Shown here in pieces: positions 34,571 to 43,107 of a stretch of 64,000 nucleotides of DNA; position 1 is the stretch's first letter; each line of letters begins with the position of its first letter. The translations under genes were made by a program, and so were the position numbers. Source of the stretch: Bryobacter sp. (GTDB taxonomy: Bacteria > Acidobacteriota > Terriglobia > Bryobacterales > Bryobacteraceae); assembly GCA_022843605.1 (NCBI GenBank), contig JALHNI010000008.1, positions 21,149 through 85,148 of the forward strand, written 5' to 3'. The notes under the pieces are model-generated. The model did no database searches. It saw nothing but the letters and a program-made list of their open reading frames with translations, and had not been told where the DNA came from.

Positions 34571-34974
34571 TTCAAAGCTGACCGCACATCGGTCAGGGCG
34601 AAGTCGCCACCGAGATACAGCAGCGGCCAGTTGAGCAAAGTCGCGCCGGCGTAAGCCATGCAATCGCCATAGTTCAACCGCGCCGGATGGCGTCCCTTGC
34701 CATAGCGAAGATAGGCTTCACTCGCGGCTTGGTAATGCCGGTATTCGAACGCGATGACGTCAATCCGGTAAGTGCGGAGAAATTCTTCTACCCACGGCCG
34801 CGGGTCGTACCCGAAACGAGGCCCGAGCACCATGGTCGCCTCCACAAGAGAGGGAGCACCCACCGCCCGTCGCCGCACCCGTTCCATCGTTGCCATCGCC
34901 GATTCCCATCCCGCTTCCCGGATTGCAATCGCCACGATGACCGAGGTATCGATGAAGCAACAATCATCCGACAT
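34567..34974 (-). CDS. PIN-domain toxin, VapC-like
   Basis: 135 residues. The PIN fold is clear: CCFIDTSVIVAIA (first Asp), GAPSLVEATMVLG (Glu after the helix), LNYGDCMAYAGATLL (Asp) and LLYLGGDFALTDV (Asp), so the four acidic metal-binding residues are present. An Mg-dependent ribonuclease, typically cutting tRNA or rRNA. The start overlaps the antitoxin stop by 11 bp. It ends in the ferredoxin stop. No mobile element is near. Confidence 0.9.
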   Translation of the reverse strand: MSDDCCFIDTSVIVAIAIREAGWESAMATMERVRRRAVGAPSLVEATMVLGPRFGYDPRPWVEEFLRTYRIDVIAFEYRHYQAASEAYLRYGKGRHPARLNYGDCMAYAGATLLNWPLLYLGGDFALTDVRSALN

Positions 34975-35209
34975 CGCCGAAAAGCTCGTCTTCCTCTTCG
35001 CGGGTGGGCATCTTCAATCCGGGCGGTAGAGTTGCCCAATGCCGTTCCAGAAAACGGTGCGCGTCAGTGAACTCCTGCGCGGGCTCAGCCAAGCGGGCTC
35101 TGCGTTCAAGTAGGGCCACCCGGATCGCCTCAGTCTTCGTCTCGCCGGTTCGTTTCGCGACCTCCGCCGCGAGACTCTCCACTTCGGGATTCTTGAGATT
35201 CAGAGCCAC
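34964..35209 (-). CDS. VapB-like antitoxin
   Basis: 81 residues with a GTG start. NLKNPEVESLAAEVAKRTG and ETKTEAIRVALLERRARL match the Rv0623/PSK-operon type antitoxins, with a ribbon-helix-helix start and a helical C-terminal arm. The C-terminus PTREEEDELFGDVG is acidic and likely fits the toxin active site. TAGAAT is exactly 6 nt before the GTG, so the message may be leaderless. Paired with the PIN toxin. Confidence 0.88.
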   Translation of the reverse strand: MALNLKNPEVESLAAEVAKRTGETKTEAIRVALLERRARLAEPAQEFTDAHRFLERHWATLPPGLKMPTREEEDELFGDVG

Positions 35210-35215
35210 GCTCGA

Positions 35216-35221
35216 ATTCTA
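35216..35221 (-). promoter_or_regulatory. -10 box TAGAAT of the vapBC operon
   Basis: Reverse-strand TAGAAT followed by TCGAGC and then GTG, giving the 6-nt geometry of a leaderless start. No clear -35 is visible. Confidence 0.5.
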
Positions 35222-35237
35222 CCATCAAACTGGAAAA

Positions 35238-36494
35238 TTACACCTTTTCCGGAACTACGTAAGGTGCCCGGTACTTGCGAGTCAACAGGGCGTTCGCTTC
35301 GGCGTCGCCCGGGAACTTCATCGTTGCCGGGTCGAACTTCAGTTCCCGGCCCACACGGTGGGCGATGTTGCCGATGTGGCAGTAAGCTGTTGAAATCGCA
35401 GTCTCTTCCACCTCGGCGTGCAACAACTTGCGATCACGTGCGCGCACCGCATCAGCGAAGTTGGCGAAGTGATCCAGATTCGCCGGATACTCCGGTTCCG
35501 GCTCCGGCTTCTTGTTCCGGCCCAACGTCAAGCGATGGCGGCCGTCCGCCATCAGGTGCAGGTGACCCTTGGTACCGAAGAAATCCCAGGACATCGGCTC
35601 ACTGGTGGGCAGGCCGCGCAAGGCTCCCACAATACTCGATCCATCAGCGAACATCCAGGTGACGTTCTGCGTGTTGGGCGTCTGGCCCTGATCCTTCTCA
35701 CCGAATCGACCGCCAGTAGATCGCACGGCAACCGGCATGTTCTTCTTCATGCCCCAACGCAGCACGTCGATCATATGGATGCCGTTGTTGCCGAGCTCGC
35801 CGTTGCCGAAGTCCCAGAACCAGTGCCAGTTGTAGTGCACCAGATTCGCGTGATACGGCTGCATCTGGGCGGGGCCAAGCCACAAGTCCCAATTCAGATT
35901 CGCCGGCGGCTGGGTGATCGGCTTGAAGCCGATTGGCTCACGATTGCCCGGGAAAACAAAATTGCCCTGGTAAATGTCGCCGATCGTGCCGGCGTGCAGC
36001 AGGTCAACAGCCGCGCGAAAACGGCCCCACCAACGGCGCTGCGTTCCTCCGGCGGCTATCCGGTTGTACTTCCGCGCGGTCTCCACCAGCTTGATGCCTT
36101 CGAAGACGTTATGCGACACCGGCTTCTCGACGTAGACATCCTTGCCGGCCTGCATCGCCCAGATCGCCGTCAGCGAATGCCAATGATTCGTCGTCGCGAT
36201 CGTCACCGCGTCGATCGACTTGTTGTCGAACACGCGCCGCATGTCGCTCTCAATGATCGGCCGCTTACCCGTCTTCTGGAAGATCAACTGCGACGCCGCC
36301 TCGGCTCGCGCTCCATCCACTTCCACCAGTGCGCCGATCTCCAGATTCGGCACGGGCAGCATCTCTCGGATATGCGCGGTGCCCCGTCCACCCACGCCCA
36401 CAATGGCGACACGAAGACGATCATTGGCTTGTGCCCAGGTCTGCTGAGCCGCGGCGGCGGCGACGAGAAAATGACGACGTTGGAGAGTGCTCAC
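35238..36494 (-). CDS. Gfo/Idh/MocA family oxidoreductase, Tat-exported
   Basis: 418 residues with a twin-arginine signal (LQRRHFLVAAAAAQQTWAQA). The Rossmann start is RVAIVGVGGRGTAHI, and the conserved VEKPVSHN motif with Lys is present. WAMQAGKDVYVEKPVSH is typical of the GFO group. GFO enzymes of this exported type, common in acidobacteria and planctomycetes, act on sugars or cyclic polyols with NAD(P). C-terminal domain intact. The GTG start overlaps the upstream membrane protein stop by 4 bp (GTGA), so the two are co-translated. Confidence 0.9.
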   Translation of the reverse strand: MSTLQRRHFLVAAAAAQQTWAQANDRLRVAIVGVGGRGTAHIREMLPVPNLEIGALVEVDGARAEAASQLIFQKTGKRPIIESDMRRVFDNKSIDAVTIATTNHWHSLTAIWAMQAGKDVYVEKPVSHNVFEGIKLVETARKYNRIAAGGTQRRWWGRFRAAVDLLHAGTIGDIYQGNFVFPGNREPIGFKPITQPPANLNWDLWLGPAQMQPYHANLVHYNWHWFWDFGNGELGNNGIHMIDVLRWGMKKNMPVAVRSTGGRFGEKDQGQTPNTQNVTWMFADGSSIVGALRGLPTSEPMSWDFFGTKGHLHLMADGRHRLTLGRNKKPEPEPEYPANLDHFANFADAVRARDRKLLHAEVEETAISTAYCHIGNIAHRVGRELKFDPATMKFPGDAEANALLTRKYRAPYVVPEKV

Positions 36495-37033
36495 ACAGGC
36501 ATCTTAACGCGCTCGACACTCTCCAGGGCGGCCGCCGGACGCTCCGCGCGCAACCACTGCCGGGTCAACAGCCAGCCGGCCGTCAAGGCCGCCACCAATC
36601 CGAACATCACCACCAACTCGATTACCTCGTTGGTGTTTGGCCACCAGTAGCCGGGCTGCTCTGCGAAATGCTTTTTCCAATAACTCAAGTCCGCCTGGAG
36701 CGGCCCTGGCAGCCGTGTCATCCCCGCCCGGTCACCTAGAAAGATCCCGATGTGGGCCAGCGCCACCAAGGACAGACGATGCCCCGCCGCCGCTAGAATG
36801 CCACCCAACAGGCAACACGCCGCCATCACCCCAACACCGGCCTGGAGCCGAAACAGCCGCGCGATCGCGCACATCGCCGGCAACACCAAACCAGGAATCG
36901 CCAAAATCGCCATCACCGACCACTGCCTCGACTGCGGGTAATAGGAATAGACGATCGACAGAGGCAGGTTCAGCGTCACGAACGCCGTCCCGATCCCGAA
37001 AGCCTCGCGCATCCCCGCCAGCCAGTTCTGCAT
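36491..37033 (-). CDS. integral membrane protein of unknown function
   Basis: 180 residues from the ATG at 37033; a longer frame exists upstream but the sequence there looks random. At least four hydrophobic segments: GTAFVTLNLPLSIVYSYY, MAILAIPGLVLPAMCAIARL, MAACCLLGGILAAAGHRLSL and VVMFGLVAALTAGWLLT. A short loop with WWPNTNEVIEL lies between the third and fourth. No family recognised. It overlaps the Gfo/Idh/MocA gene by 4 bp and may help with its export or substrate uptake (inference). Confidence 0.6.
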   Translation of the reverse strand: MQNWLAGMREAFGIGTAFVTLNLPLSIVYSYYPQSRQWSVMAILAIPGLVLPAMCAIARLFRLQAGVGVMAACCLLGGILAAAGHRLSLVALAHIGIFLGDRAGMTRLPGPLQADLSYWKKHFAEQPGYWWPNTNEVIELVVMFGLVAALTAGWLLTRQWLRAERPAAALESVERVKMPV

Positions 37034-37198
37034 CCTAGATAACAGTAGCCGGTATGTTGTCGAATGCCCATCGGCGAAAAGCCTGTGCGCCCCGGCAAGC
37101 AACCTTATCCACCCGCCCGAAATGCTAGGTGTCCGCACGGAACCTGGATCATGAAGAATCCGTCATACTAGGCACAGAGAGATAACAGAGAGAAACAA

Positions 37199-38068
37199 AT
37201 GAACGCACTCAAAACGGCATTACTCCTCGGCTCCATGAGCGGCCTGCTGATTTTCGCCGGACGCATGGCCGGTGGTCAGCAGGGCATGATGATCGCCCTC
37301 GTCATGGCCGTCGGTATGAACTTCTTCAGTTACTTCTTCTCGGAGAAGATGGCCCTCTCCTCCAGCGGCGCCGTGCGCGTCAGCGAGACGGAGAACGCCT
37401 CCATCTTCGGCCGCATCGGCCCCATGACGGCTCGCCTCTGCGAACGCATGGGTCTCCCCATGCCCAAGTTGTGGGTGCTTCCCGAAGCGTCACCGAACGC
37501 CTTCGCCACCGGCCGCAACCCTGCGAACTCCTCGGTCGCCGTCTCAGCCGGTCTGCTCGACCTCATGAGCGATCGCGAAGTGGAGGCCGTGATCGCCCAC
37601 GAACTCGGCCATATCAAGAATCGCGACATCCTGATCAGTTCCATTGCTGCCACCTTCGCCGCGGCTATCTCGTACATGGGTCACATGCTCATGTTCATGG
37701 GCGGCAGCCGCCGTCATGACGATGAGGAAGACTCAGGCGGCGGCGGCATGATTGGCGCCCTCGCCATGATGATCCTCGCGCCCCTCGCCGCCGGCGTCAT
37801 TCAGATGGCCATCTCGCGCACCCGCGAATTCAGCGCGGACTATGCAGCTGCCAAGTACACCGGCTCGCCCGAAGGCCTGATCACCGGCCTATCCAAGCTG
37901 GAGACGTGGTCCAAGCGAATTCCCATGGAGTCCTCGACACCGGCCATGTCGCACATGTACATCATTCCGGCCATGTCCGGCCAGTGGTTCGCGCGCCTCT
38001 TCTCGACGCACCCGCCCACCGGCGACCGCATCGCGCGCCTCGAAACCTATCGCGGCCAGATCCTGTAA
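37199..38068 (+). CDS. htpX: HtpX family zinc metalloprotease
   Basis: 289 residues. Membrane helices at about 8-35, 160-180 and 185-205. Zinc motif HELGHIKNRD with the third ligand Glu in EFSADYAAAKYTG. The family degrades damaged membrane proteins in the inner membrane. The C-terminus THPPTGDRIARLE is typical. An AGAGAG lies before the ATG. It converges on the carbamoyltransferase with one base between stops. Confidence 0.95.
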   Translation: MNALKTALLLGSMSGLLIFAGRMAGGQQGMMIALVMAVGMNFFSYFFSEKMALSSSGAVRVSETENASIFGRIGPMTARLCERMGLPMPKLWVLPEASPNAFATGRNPANSSVAVSAGLLDLMSDREVEAVIAHELGHIKNRDILISSIAATFAAAISYMGHMLMFMGGSRRHDDEEDSGGGGMIGALAMMILAPLAAGVIQMAISRTREFSADYAAAKYTGSPEGLITGLSKLETWSKRIPMESSTPAMSHMYIIPAMSGQWFARLFSTHPPTGDRIARLETYRGQIL

Positions 38069-38069
38069 G

Positions 38070-39563
38070 TTACTTCTCGAGTAAGAAGTTGCCGACCACC
38101 ATCGAGTCGATGCCGCTCGAATAGAAGCTGCGAACGGCATCGCGCGGGCTGCAAACAATCGGATCGCCGAACAAGTTGAACGACGTGTTGTAGAGCACGG
38201 GAAGCCCTAGTTTCTGGCCCGCTTCCAACAATAGCCGGTGATACAGCGGATTCTCGCTCGCGTTCACCGCATGCAACCGAATCCAACCGTCACCCAGGAT
38301 CGCGCTGGCGAATCGTTCGCGATACTCCGGCTTCACGCGGCTCATCGTCGCCAGGTGACCCGCGTTCTGGCCCACCTCAAAGTACTCGCCCGCCAGTTCC
38401 GCCGGCACTGAAGCCGCAAACTTGCGGAACGATTCGCGATGCTTGATGTACTGATTCAGGTTCTCGCTCGCGTAGGGATCCGCCGGCGAAGCCAGGATAC
38501 TGCGATAGCCTAACGCCCGCGGCCCGAACTCCATGCGCCCCTGCATCCACGCAACGATCTTGTCCTCCGCCAGTTGGCTCACCACGCTGGCGATCATCTC
38601 CGTCGTCGTGCCCAGTAGGCGGAAACCCAGCTTACAGTTCTCTACGACTTTCTTGATCTCCTCCGCCGTGTACTCCGGACCCAGCGCCAAGGTCGCAAAC
38701 GGGATCGCCCGCGTCTCATGCAGCACTTCGTGCCAGGCGTGCGCCGCCGCACCCAGGGCCGTCCCCGCATTACCTGCGGCAGGCTGCACAAATACCCGCT
38801 TCCAGTTCCCGCTATTTTCGAGCGCCGACACTAACATCGCGTTCTGAAAAAGACCGCCGGCCAGACAAAGATTCTCTCCTTTGCCGGCCAATCGCACGAC
38901 CGTTTCTTCCACCACGCGCTGCAACGATGCCGCCACGTCCCGCGGCTCCTTGCCGGCCAACTGCTCCAACTTACTCAAGTCCAGCCGCGCCCAGGTGCCT
39001 TCCGTCGATTCAATCGTTTCCGTCAGTAAGTCACGAAAACACGGCTCACCCGCCGCCGACATCCATTGCACTTTGTGCTCATCCGCATTGGGAGTAAAGC
39101 CCAGCAGGCGAGTCACGCGGCTATAGAGTTCACCCAGGGAATCCGGAAAGATTGCCTCCTGCGTTAATGTCAATGACGAGCCGCTGCCCGTCCACAGAGC
39201 GCCGCAACGCGAATCGCCCTTCCGGTCGAGCGTCAAGACCGTGGCTTGGTCAAAACCTGATAGATAGTAAGCAGAAGCCGCGTGCGCGCGATGGTGCTCC
39301 ACCAGGGCAATTCGCGCCTTGGGGAAGCGATTCCGCAATTCCACATGAAATTCCGTGTTAAACGGCTTAGCGATCGCAATCCAGCCGATGTCGCCCGCAC
39401 TGGCGCCGGCTAACTTCAAACAAGCGGCGATCGCCGCGTCCGGTAACTGCCCGGGGGGGCCGTGCCGAAGCTTATCCTCCTCAAGCGCACCCACGAACTC
39501 ACCGTCACGCAAAATACAGCAGGCGGCATCGTTTTCGAGTCCACCAATCCCTAAAATCATCAT
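38070..39563 (-). CDS. carbamoyltransferase (NodU/CmcH family)
   Basis: 497 residues. N-terminal Kae1-like part: LVEHHRAHAASAYYLSGFD provides the metal-binding His residues. C-terminal YrdC-like/CmcH part has MEFGPRALGYRSILA and LYNTSFNLFGDPIVCSPRDA. The enzyme adds a carbamoyl group from carbamoyl phosphate and ATP to a hydroxyl of a sugar or natural product. The nodulation-type substrate is not identifiable and no biosynthetic cluster surrounds it. It follows gltX by 8 bp on the same strand, an odd pairing. Either of the first two Met codons could be the start. Confidence 0.9.
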   Translation of the reverse strand: MMILGIGGLENDAACCILRDGEFVGALEEDKLRHGPPGQLPDAAIAACLKLAGASAGDIGWIAIAKPFNTEFHVELRNRFPKARIALVEHHRAHAASAYYLSGFDQATVLTLDRKGDSRCGALWTGSGSSLTLTQEAIFPDSLGELYSRVTRLLGFTPNADEHKVQWMSAAGEPCFRDLLTETIESTEGTWARLDLSKLEQLAGKEPRDVAASLQRVVEETVVRLAGKGENLCLAGGLFQNAMLVSALENSGNWKRVFVQPAAGNAGTALGAAAHAWHEVLHETRAIPFATLALGPEYTAEEIKKVVENCKLGFRLLGTTTEMIASVVSQLAEDKIVAWMQGRMEFGPRALGYRSILASPADPYASENLNQYIKHRESFRKFAASVPAELAGEYFEVGQNAGHLATMSRVKPEYRERFASAILGDGWIRLHAVNASENPLYHRLLLEAGQKLGLPVLYNTSFNLFGDPIVCSPRDAVRSFYSSGIDSMVVGNFLLEK

Positions 39564-39571
39564 GCTTCTGT

Positions 39572-40978
39572 TTAAACCTTCTTCAAGCGTTCAATCACGC
39601 GCTGGCGGCCCACACACGCAAATACCAGAAAGGCCGACGGCCCCACCGCCTGGCCGCTCAGCGCCGCGCGGCTTGCGTTAATCAGTAACCCGGGCTTCAC
39701 GCCGCGCTCTTCCGCTAGCTTGCGGAGTTCCGCCTCACAAATTGCCTCGGAGAACTCCGGCTGCGCTTCAAGCCTCTCCCCAAGTTCCCGCAAGATCTCT
39801 CGCGCCTGCGGCTGATTCAACTTGTCCAGCGCCACTGGATCGATCTCGAAATCATCCGAAAAGTAACCCTTACCTCGCGTCGCGAAATCATGCAGCGACG
39901 TGAAGCGCTGCCGCACCGCATCAACGGCCAAACGGAACCGCTCCTCATCGTCTTGCGGCGGCAGCGACGAACGAATCAGGGGTAGTAGCTCTTCCAGCGG
40001 CATACTGCGCAAGTGCTGGCCGTTCAGCCAAAGCGCTTTCGCATCGATCGGTGACTCTTCCGAAAAATTCACCACCGCGTTCGACCGGTTGATCCCTTCG
40101 AAGCCGAATGCATCGACCAGTTCCTGCCGCGTCATCTGCTCGCGGTCATTCTTCGGTGACCAGCCCAGCAGGCACAGGAAGTTCACGTACGCATGCGGCA
40201 GAAAACCGGCATCGCGATAAGTCGTCACACTCACCACCGGCCCATGCTTGCGCTTCGAAAGCTTCGCGCCATCCGGCGCAATCAACAGCGGCAAGTGCGC
40301 AAACTTCGGAATGTCGCCACCCAGCGCCTCAAAGATCAGTACATGCTTGAACGTATTCGTCAGATGATCCTGACCGCGGATAATCTGCGTGATCTTCAGG
40401 TCCACGTCGTCCGCACAGGAGGCCAGGTGGTAGGTCGGCATGCCGTTCGAACGTAGCAGCGCAAAGTCCTCAATGTCCTTGGCCAGCTTCGTCTGCTTAC
40501 CGAAGACCCCATCCGCGAATGCCACGACGTGCTTTTCTTCGCGCGGTACACGGAAGCGCAGCACAAAGGGTTCACCCGCGGCTGCCCGCCGGTCACTCTC
40601 TTCGGCCGAAAGCTCGCGCATCCCCGGATTGAATAGCCACCCCCCGGCAGGCTCGGATGCCACCTCGTCCTCAGCCCGTGCCGGAGTGAAGTCCCGGTAA
40701 GCGAGGCCCTTCTGCCGGATCGTCTCGGCCGCCGCCGCATGCAGCGCCAGCCGGTCGCTCTGCCGGTAGAATTCGTCCCAACCCAGGTCCAGCCAGTTCA
40801 AGCCATCGAAAATCGAATCCACCGATACCTGCGTGTTGCGTTCGACATCGGTGTCATCCAGCCGCAGCACCACCGTACCGCCATTGTGGCGGGCGTAGAG
40901 CCAATTGAAGATAAAGGTACGGGCGCTGCCAATGTGCAGGTATCCGGTGGGTGAGGGAGCAAAACGAACGCGCAGCAT
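39572..40978 (-). CDS. gltX: glutamyl-tRNA synthetase
   Basis: 468 residues, normal length. RFAPSPTGYLHIGSARTF is the HIGH region, and KLSKRKHGPV is the KMSKS equivalent. Class I aminoacyl-tRNA synthetase charging tRNA-Glu (and in bacteria without glnS, also tRNA-Gln for later amidation). C-terminal anticodon-binding region present. It is followed by the carbamoyltransferase gene after 8 bp. AAGGAT precedes the ATG. Confidence 0.97.
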   Translation of the reverse strand: MLRVRFAPSPTGYLHIGSARTFIFNWLYARHNGGTVVLRLDDTDVERNTQVSVDSIFDGLNWLDLGWDEFYRQSDRLALHAAAAETIRQKGLAYRDFTPARAEDEVASEPAGGWLFNPGMRELSAEESDRRAAAGEPFVLRFRVPREEKHVVAFADGVFGKQTKLAKDIEDFALLRSNGMPTYHLASCADDVDLKITQIIRGQDHLTNTFKHVLIFEALGGDIPKFAHLPLLIAPDGAKLSKRKHGPVVSVTTYRDAGFLPHAYVNFLCLLGWSPKNDREQMTRQELVDAFGFEGINRSNAVVNFSEESPIDAKALWLNGQHLRSMPLEELLPLIRSSLPPQDDEERFRLAVDAVRQRFTSLHDFATRGKGYFSDDFEIDPVALDKLNQPQAREILRELGERLEAQPEFSEAICEAELRKLAEERGVKPGLLINASRAALSGQAVGPSAFLVFACVGRQRVIERLKKV

Positions 40979-41052
40979 GCTGATCCTTCAGGATAGCAAC
41001 TGGCCATTGATTTCACGGTACTAAGCACTACGGCGTGCCCTCGCCGAACCGC

Positions 41053-42333
41053 CTAAGCGTAGAGTCCGCGCAGCTTAATCGCCGAGATCACCCGGTCCAG
41101 GCCCAACATGTTAGCCGCCGTGCGATTGTCCACCTTGTGCTTCTCCGCATAGTTCACCACGTCATGGAAGGCGGTCACCATGATCTCTTCCAGGCGCTGG
41201 ATGACGAGTTCTTCGTTCCAGAAGTAACCCATCCGGTCCTGAACCCACTCGAAATACGACACCGACACGCCGCCCGCATTGGCCAGAATGTCGGGGATGA
41301 TGAAGACGTTGTTCTCACGGAGGATCGGGTCGGCCGCCGGGGTGGTGGGGCCATTGGCCCCTTCGCAGATCACTTTGGCGCGAATCTTCGCCGCATTGCG
41401 CGACGTGATCACGTTCTCCTTCGCCGCAGGCAACAAAATGTCGCACTCCAGGGTGAGCGCCTCGTCCTTGTCGATATTCTCCGCGCCAGCGAAGTCGACG
41501 ATCGAACCCGTCTCGCGGCGGTGCTGCATCAGTTTCTCGATGTCGAGCCCATGCGCGTTGTAGACCGCGCCATCCCATTCGACAATGCTTACGATCTTGA
41601 AACCGGCTTTCGCCATCAGGCGCGCGCTGGTTCCGCCGACGTTGCCGAAACCCTGGATGATCACCTCGGCCTCGCTCGGCGCCTTGCCGAGCTTCGCCAG
41701 CGCCTGCTGGCACACAATCATACAACCGCGGCCCGTCGCCTCGGCGCGGCCTTTGCTGCCGCCCAGACTCACCGGCTTACCCGTGACGACGGCCGTGGCG
41801 GTGGCTTGGCGCACATGCATCGAGTAGGTATCCATGATCCAGGCCATCATCCGCTCGTTGGTACCCAGGTCCGGCGCCGGAATGTCGATCTCCGGCCCGA
41901 TCATCTCGATAATGGCCGACGTATAACGGCGCGTCAGTCGCTCAAGCTCCCCATCCGACATGATGGACGGATCGCAAATCACACCACCCTTGGCTCCGCC
42001 GTAAGGAATATTCACCACGGCGCACTTCCAGGTCATCCAACTCGACAGCGCCCTCACCTCATCCAGGCTCACGTCCGGCGCAAAGCGAATCCCGCCCTTT
42101 GCCGGACCCCGCGCAATGGAATGCTGCACCCGGTAGCCGGTAAACACTTCTAGCCGCCCATCGTCCAGCAGCACCGGAATCGCCACCGTCAGTTCGCGCG
42201 TCGGCGTCGACAACATCTTGCGCATTCCGTCGTCGATCCCCAACAGCGTGGCGGCCTGGTTGAATCGCGTTTCCGCGGAAATCCAGGGGTTCAACTCGTT
42301 GGCGGGCACTACGACAGGGGCTTCTGCGATCAT
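41053..42333 (-). CDS. gdhA: glutamate dehydrogenase (Glu/Leu/Phe/Val family)
   Basis: 426 residues. GPAKGGIRFAPDVSLDEV and NIPYGGAKGGVICDP hold the substrate and catalytic lysines. The coenzyme domain has VIIQGFGNVGGTSARLMA. It interconverts glutamate and 2-oxoglutarate with ammonia. GAGG lies 8 nt before the ATG. A CATAAT (42352-42357, reverse strand) is a likely -10. The promoter overlaps the start of the divergent metallohydrolase gene, 21 bp away. Confidence 0.95.
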   Translation of the reverse strand: MIAEAPVVVPANELNPWISAETRFNQAATLLGIDDGMRKMLSTPTRELTVAIPVLLDDGRLEVFTGYRVQHSIARGPAKGGIRFAPDVSLDEVRALSSWMTWKCAVVNIPYGGAKGGVICDPSIMSDGELERLTRRYTSAIIEMIGPEIDIPAPDLGTNERMMAWIMDTYSMHVRQATATAVVTGKPVSLGGSKGRAEATGRGCMIVCQQALAKLGKAPSEAEVIIQGFGNVGGTSARLMAKAGFKIVSIVEWDGAVYNAHGLDIEKLMQHRRETGSIVDFAGAENIDKDEALTLECDILLPAAKENVITSRNAAKIRAKVICEGANGPTTPAADPILRENNVFIIPDILANAGGVSVSYFEWVQDRMGYFWNEELVIQRLEEIMVTAFHDVVNYAEKHKVDNRTAANMLGLDRVISAIKLRGLYA

Positions 42334-42354
42334 GGAGATTACCTCAAAATCATT

Positions 42355-43089
42355 ATGTCATCCAGTCTCCAAACTCCCCGCCGCGACTGGCTCGCCACAG
42401 CCTTTCTGCCCTTCTGGCCGTTTCGCTCGTCCACGCAAAAAATCGGCGGCGTCCGTTTCGATATCATCCGCCGCGGCCGCTCCACGCACCGTTATTTCCA
42501 TGTCCACGGCAACGAAACCACCGCGCGGGAATTGCTCTATGAGCACATGCGCAAGTTCAAGGGCACCGGATTCACGGTGCAGAGTCTCGAGCGGCAAGTA
42601 GCGCTTGGGGCCCTGGAGATCGATCCCAATCGCATGTTTTCGCGCGAAGGCGCCGAAAAGAACTTGCGCCGCGTCAATCGCAACTATTCCGAGGCGGCCA
42701 TGCAGAACGCCCTCCTCTACCTGGAGCGCGATCGCCACAAATTCGTCAAAGCCATCCTGCCGCCCGAAGGCGGCCTGCTCATCGCCCTCCACAACAACGG
42801 CCCGGGCTATTCTGTGCAGACGGAGGTTCCCATCTCCGACGAAGTCTCGCTCGCTGACCCCCAGAATCCCCGCGAGTTCATGCTCGCCGTCAACCGCGAC
42901 GACTTCGCTATCCTCAAAACCTCCCCCTTCAATGTCGTCCTTCAGGACAAAGCCCCACCCGACGACGACGGCTCGCTCTCCCGGCTCTGCACCAAACTGG
43001 GCGTCCGCTATGTCAACATCGAGGCCCGCCTGGGCAATCTCGAGGCCCAGCGCCGCATGCTCGAGTTCATTGAGACCAAGCTGCCCTAA
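42355..43089 (+). CDS. Tat-exported M14/AstE-like zinc hydrolase
   Basis: 244 residues. The N-terminus has RRDWLATAFLPFWPF, a probable twin-arginine signal. The zinc set of the M14/aspartoacylase fold is in order: FHVHGNETTAREL gives His51 and Glu54 (HxxE), EIDPNRMFSREGAE is the DxNR-like segment with Arg93, LIALHNNGPGYS gives His146 and YVNIEARLGN gives Glu223 as the likely general base. This matches the succinylglutamate desuccinylase/carboxypeptidase layout in a protein shorter than classic M14 enzymes. It probably cleaves an amide or peptide in the periplasm, perhaps a peptidoglycan stem peptide. Substrate unknown. Confidence 0.65.
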   Translation: MSSSLQTPRRDWLATAFLPFWPFRSSTQKIGGVRFDIIRRGRSTHRYFHVHGNETTARELLYEHMRKFKGTGFTVQSLERQVALGALEIDPNRMFSREGAEKNLRRVNRNYSEAAMQNALLYLERDRHKFVKAILPPEGGLLIALHNNGPGYSVQTEVPISDEVSLADPQNPREFMLAVNRDDFAILKTSPFNVVLQDKAPPDDDGSLSRLCTKLGVRYVNIEARLGNLEAQRRMLEFIETKLP

Positions 43090-43107
43090 AACTGATAACG
43101 TAACGGC

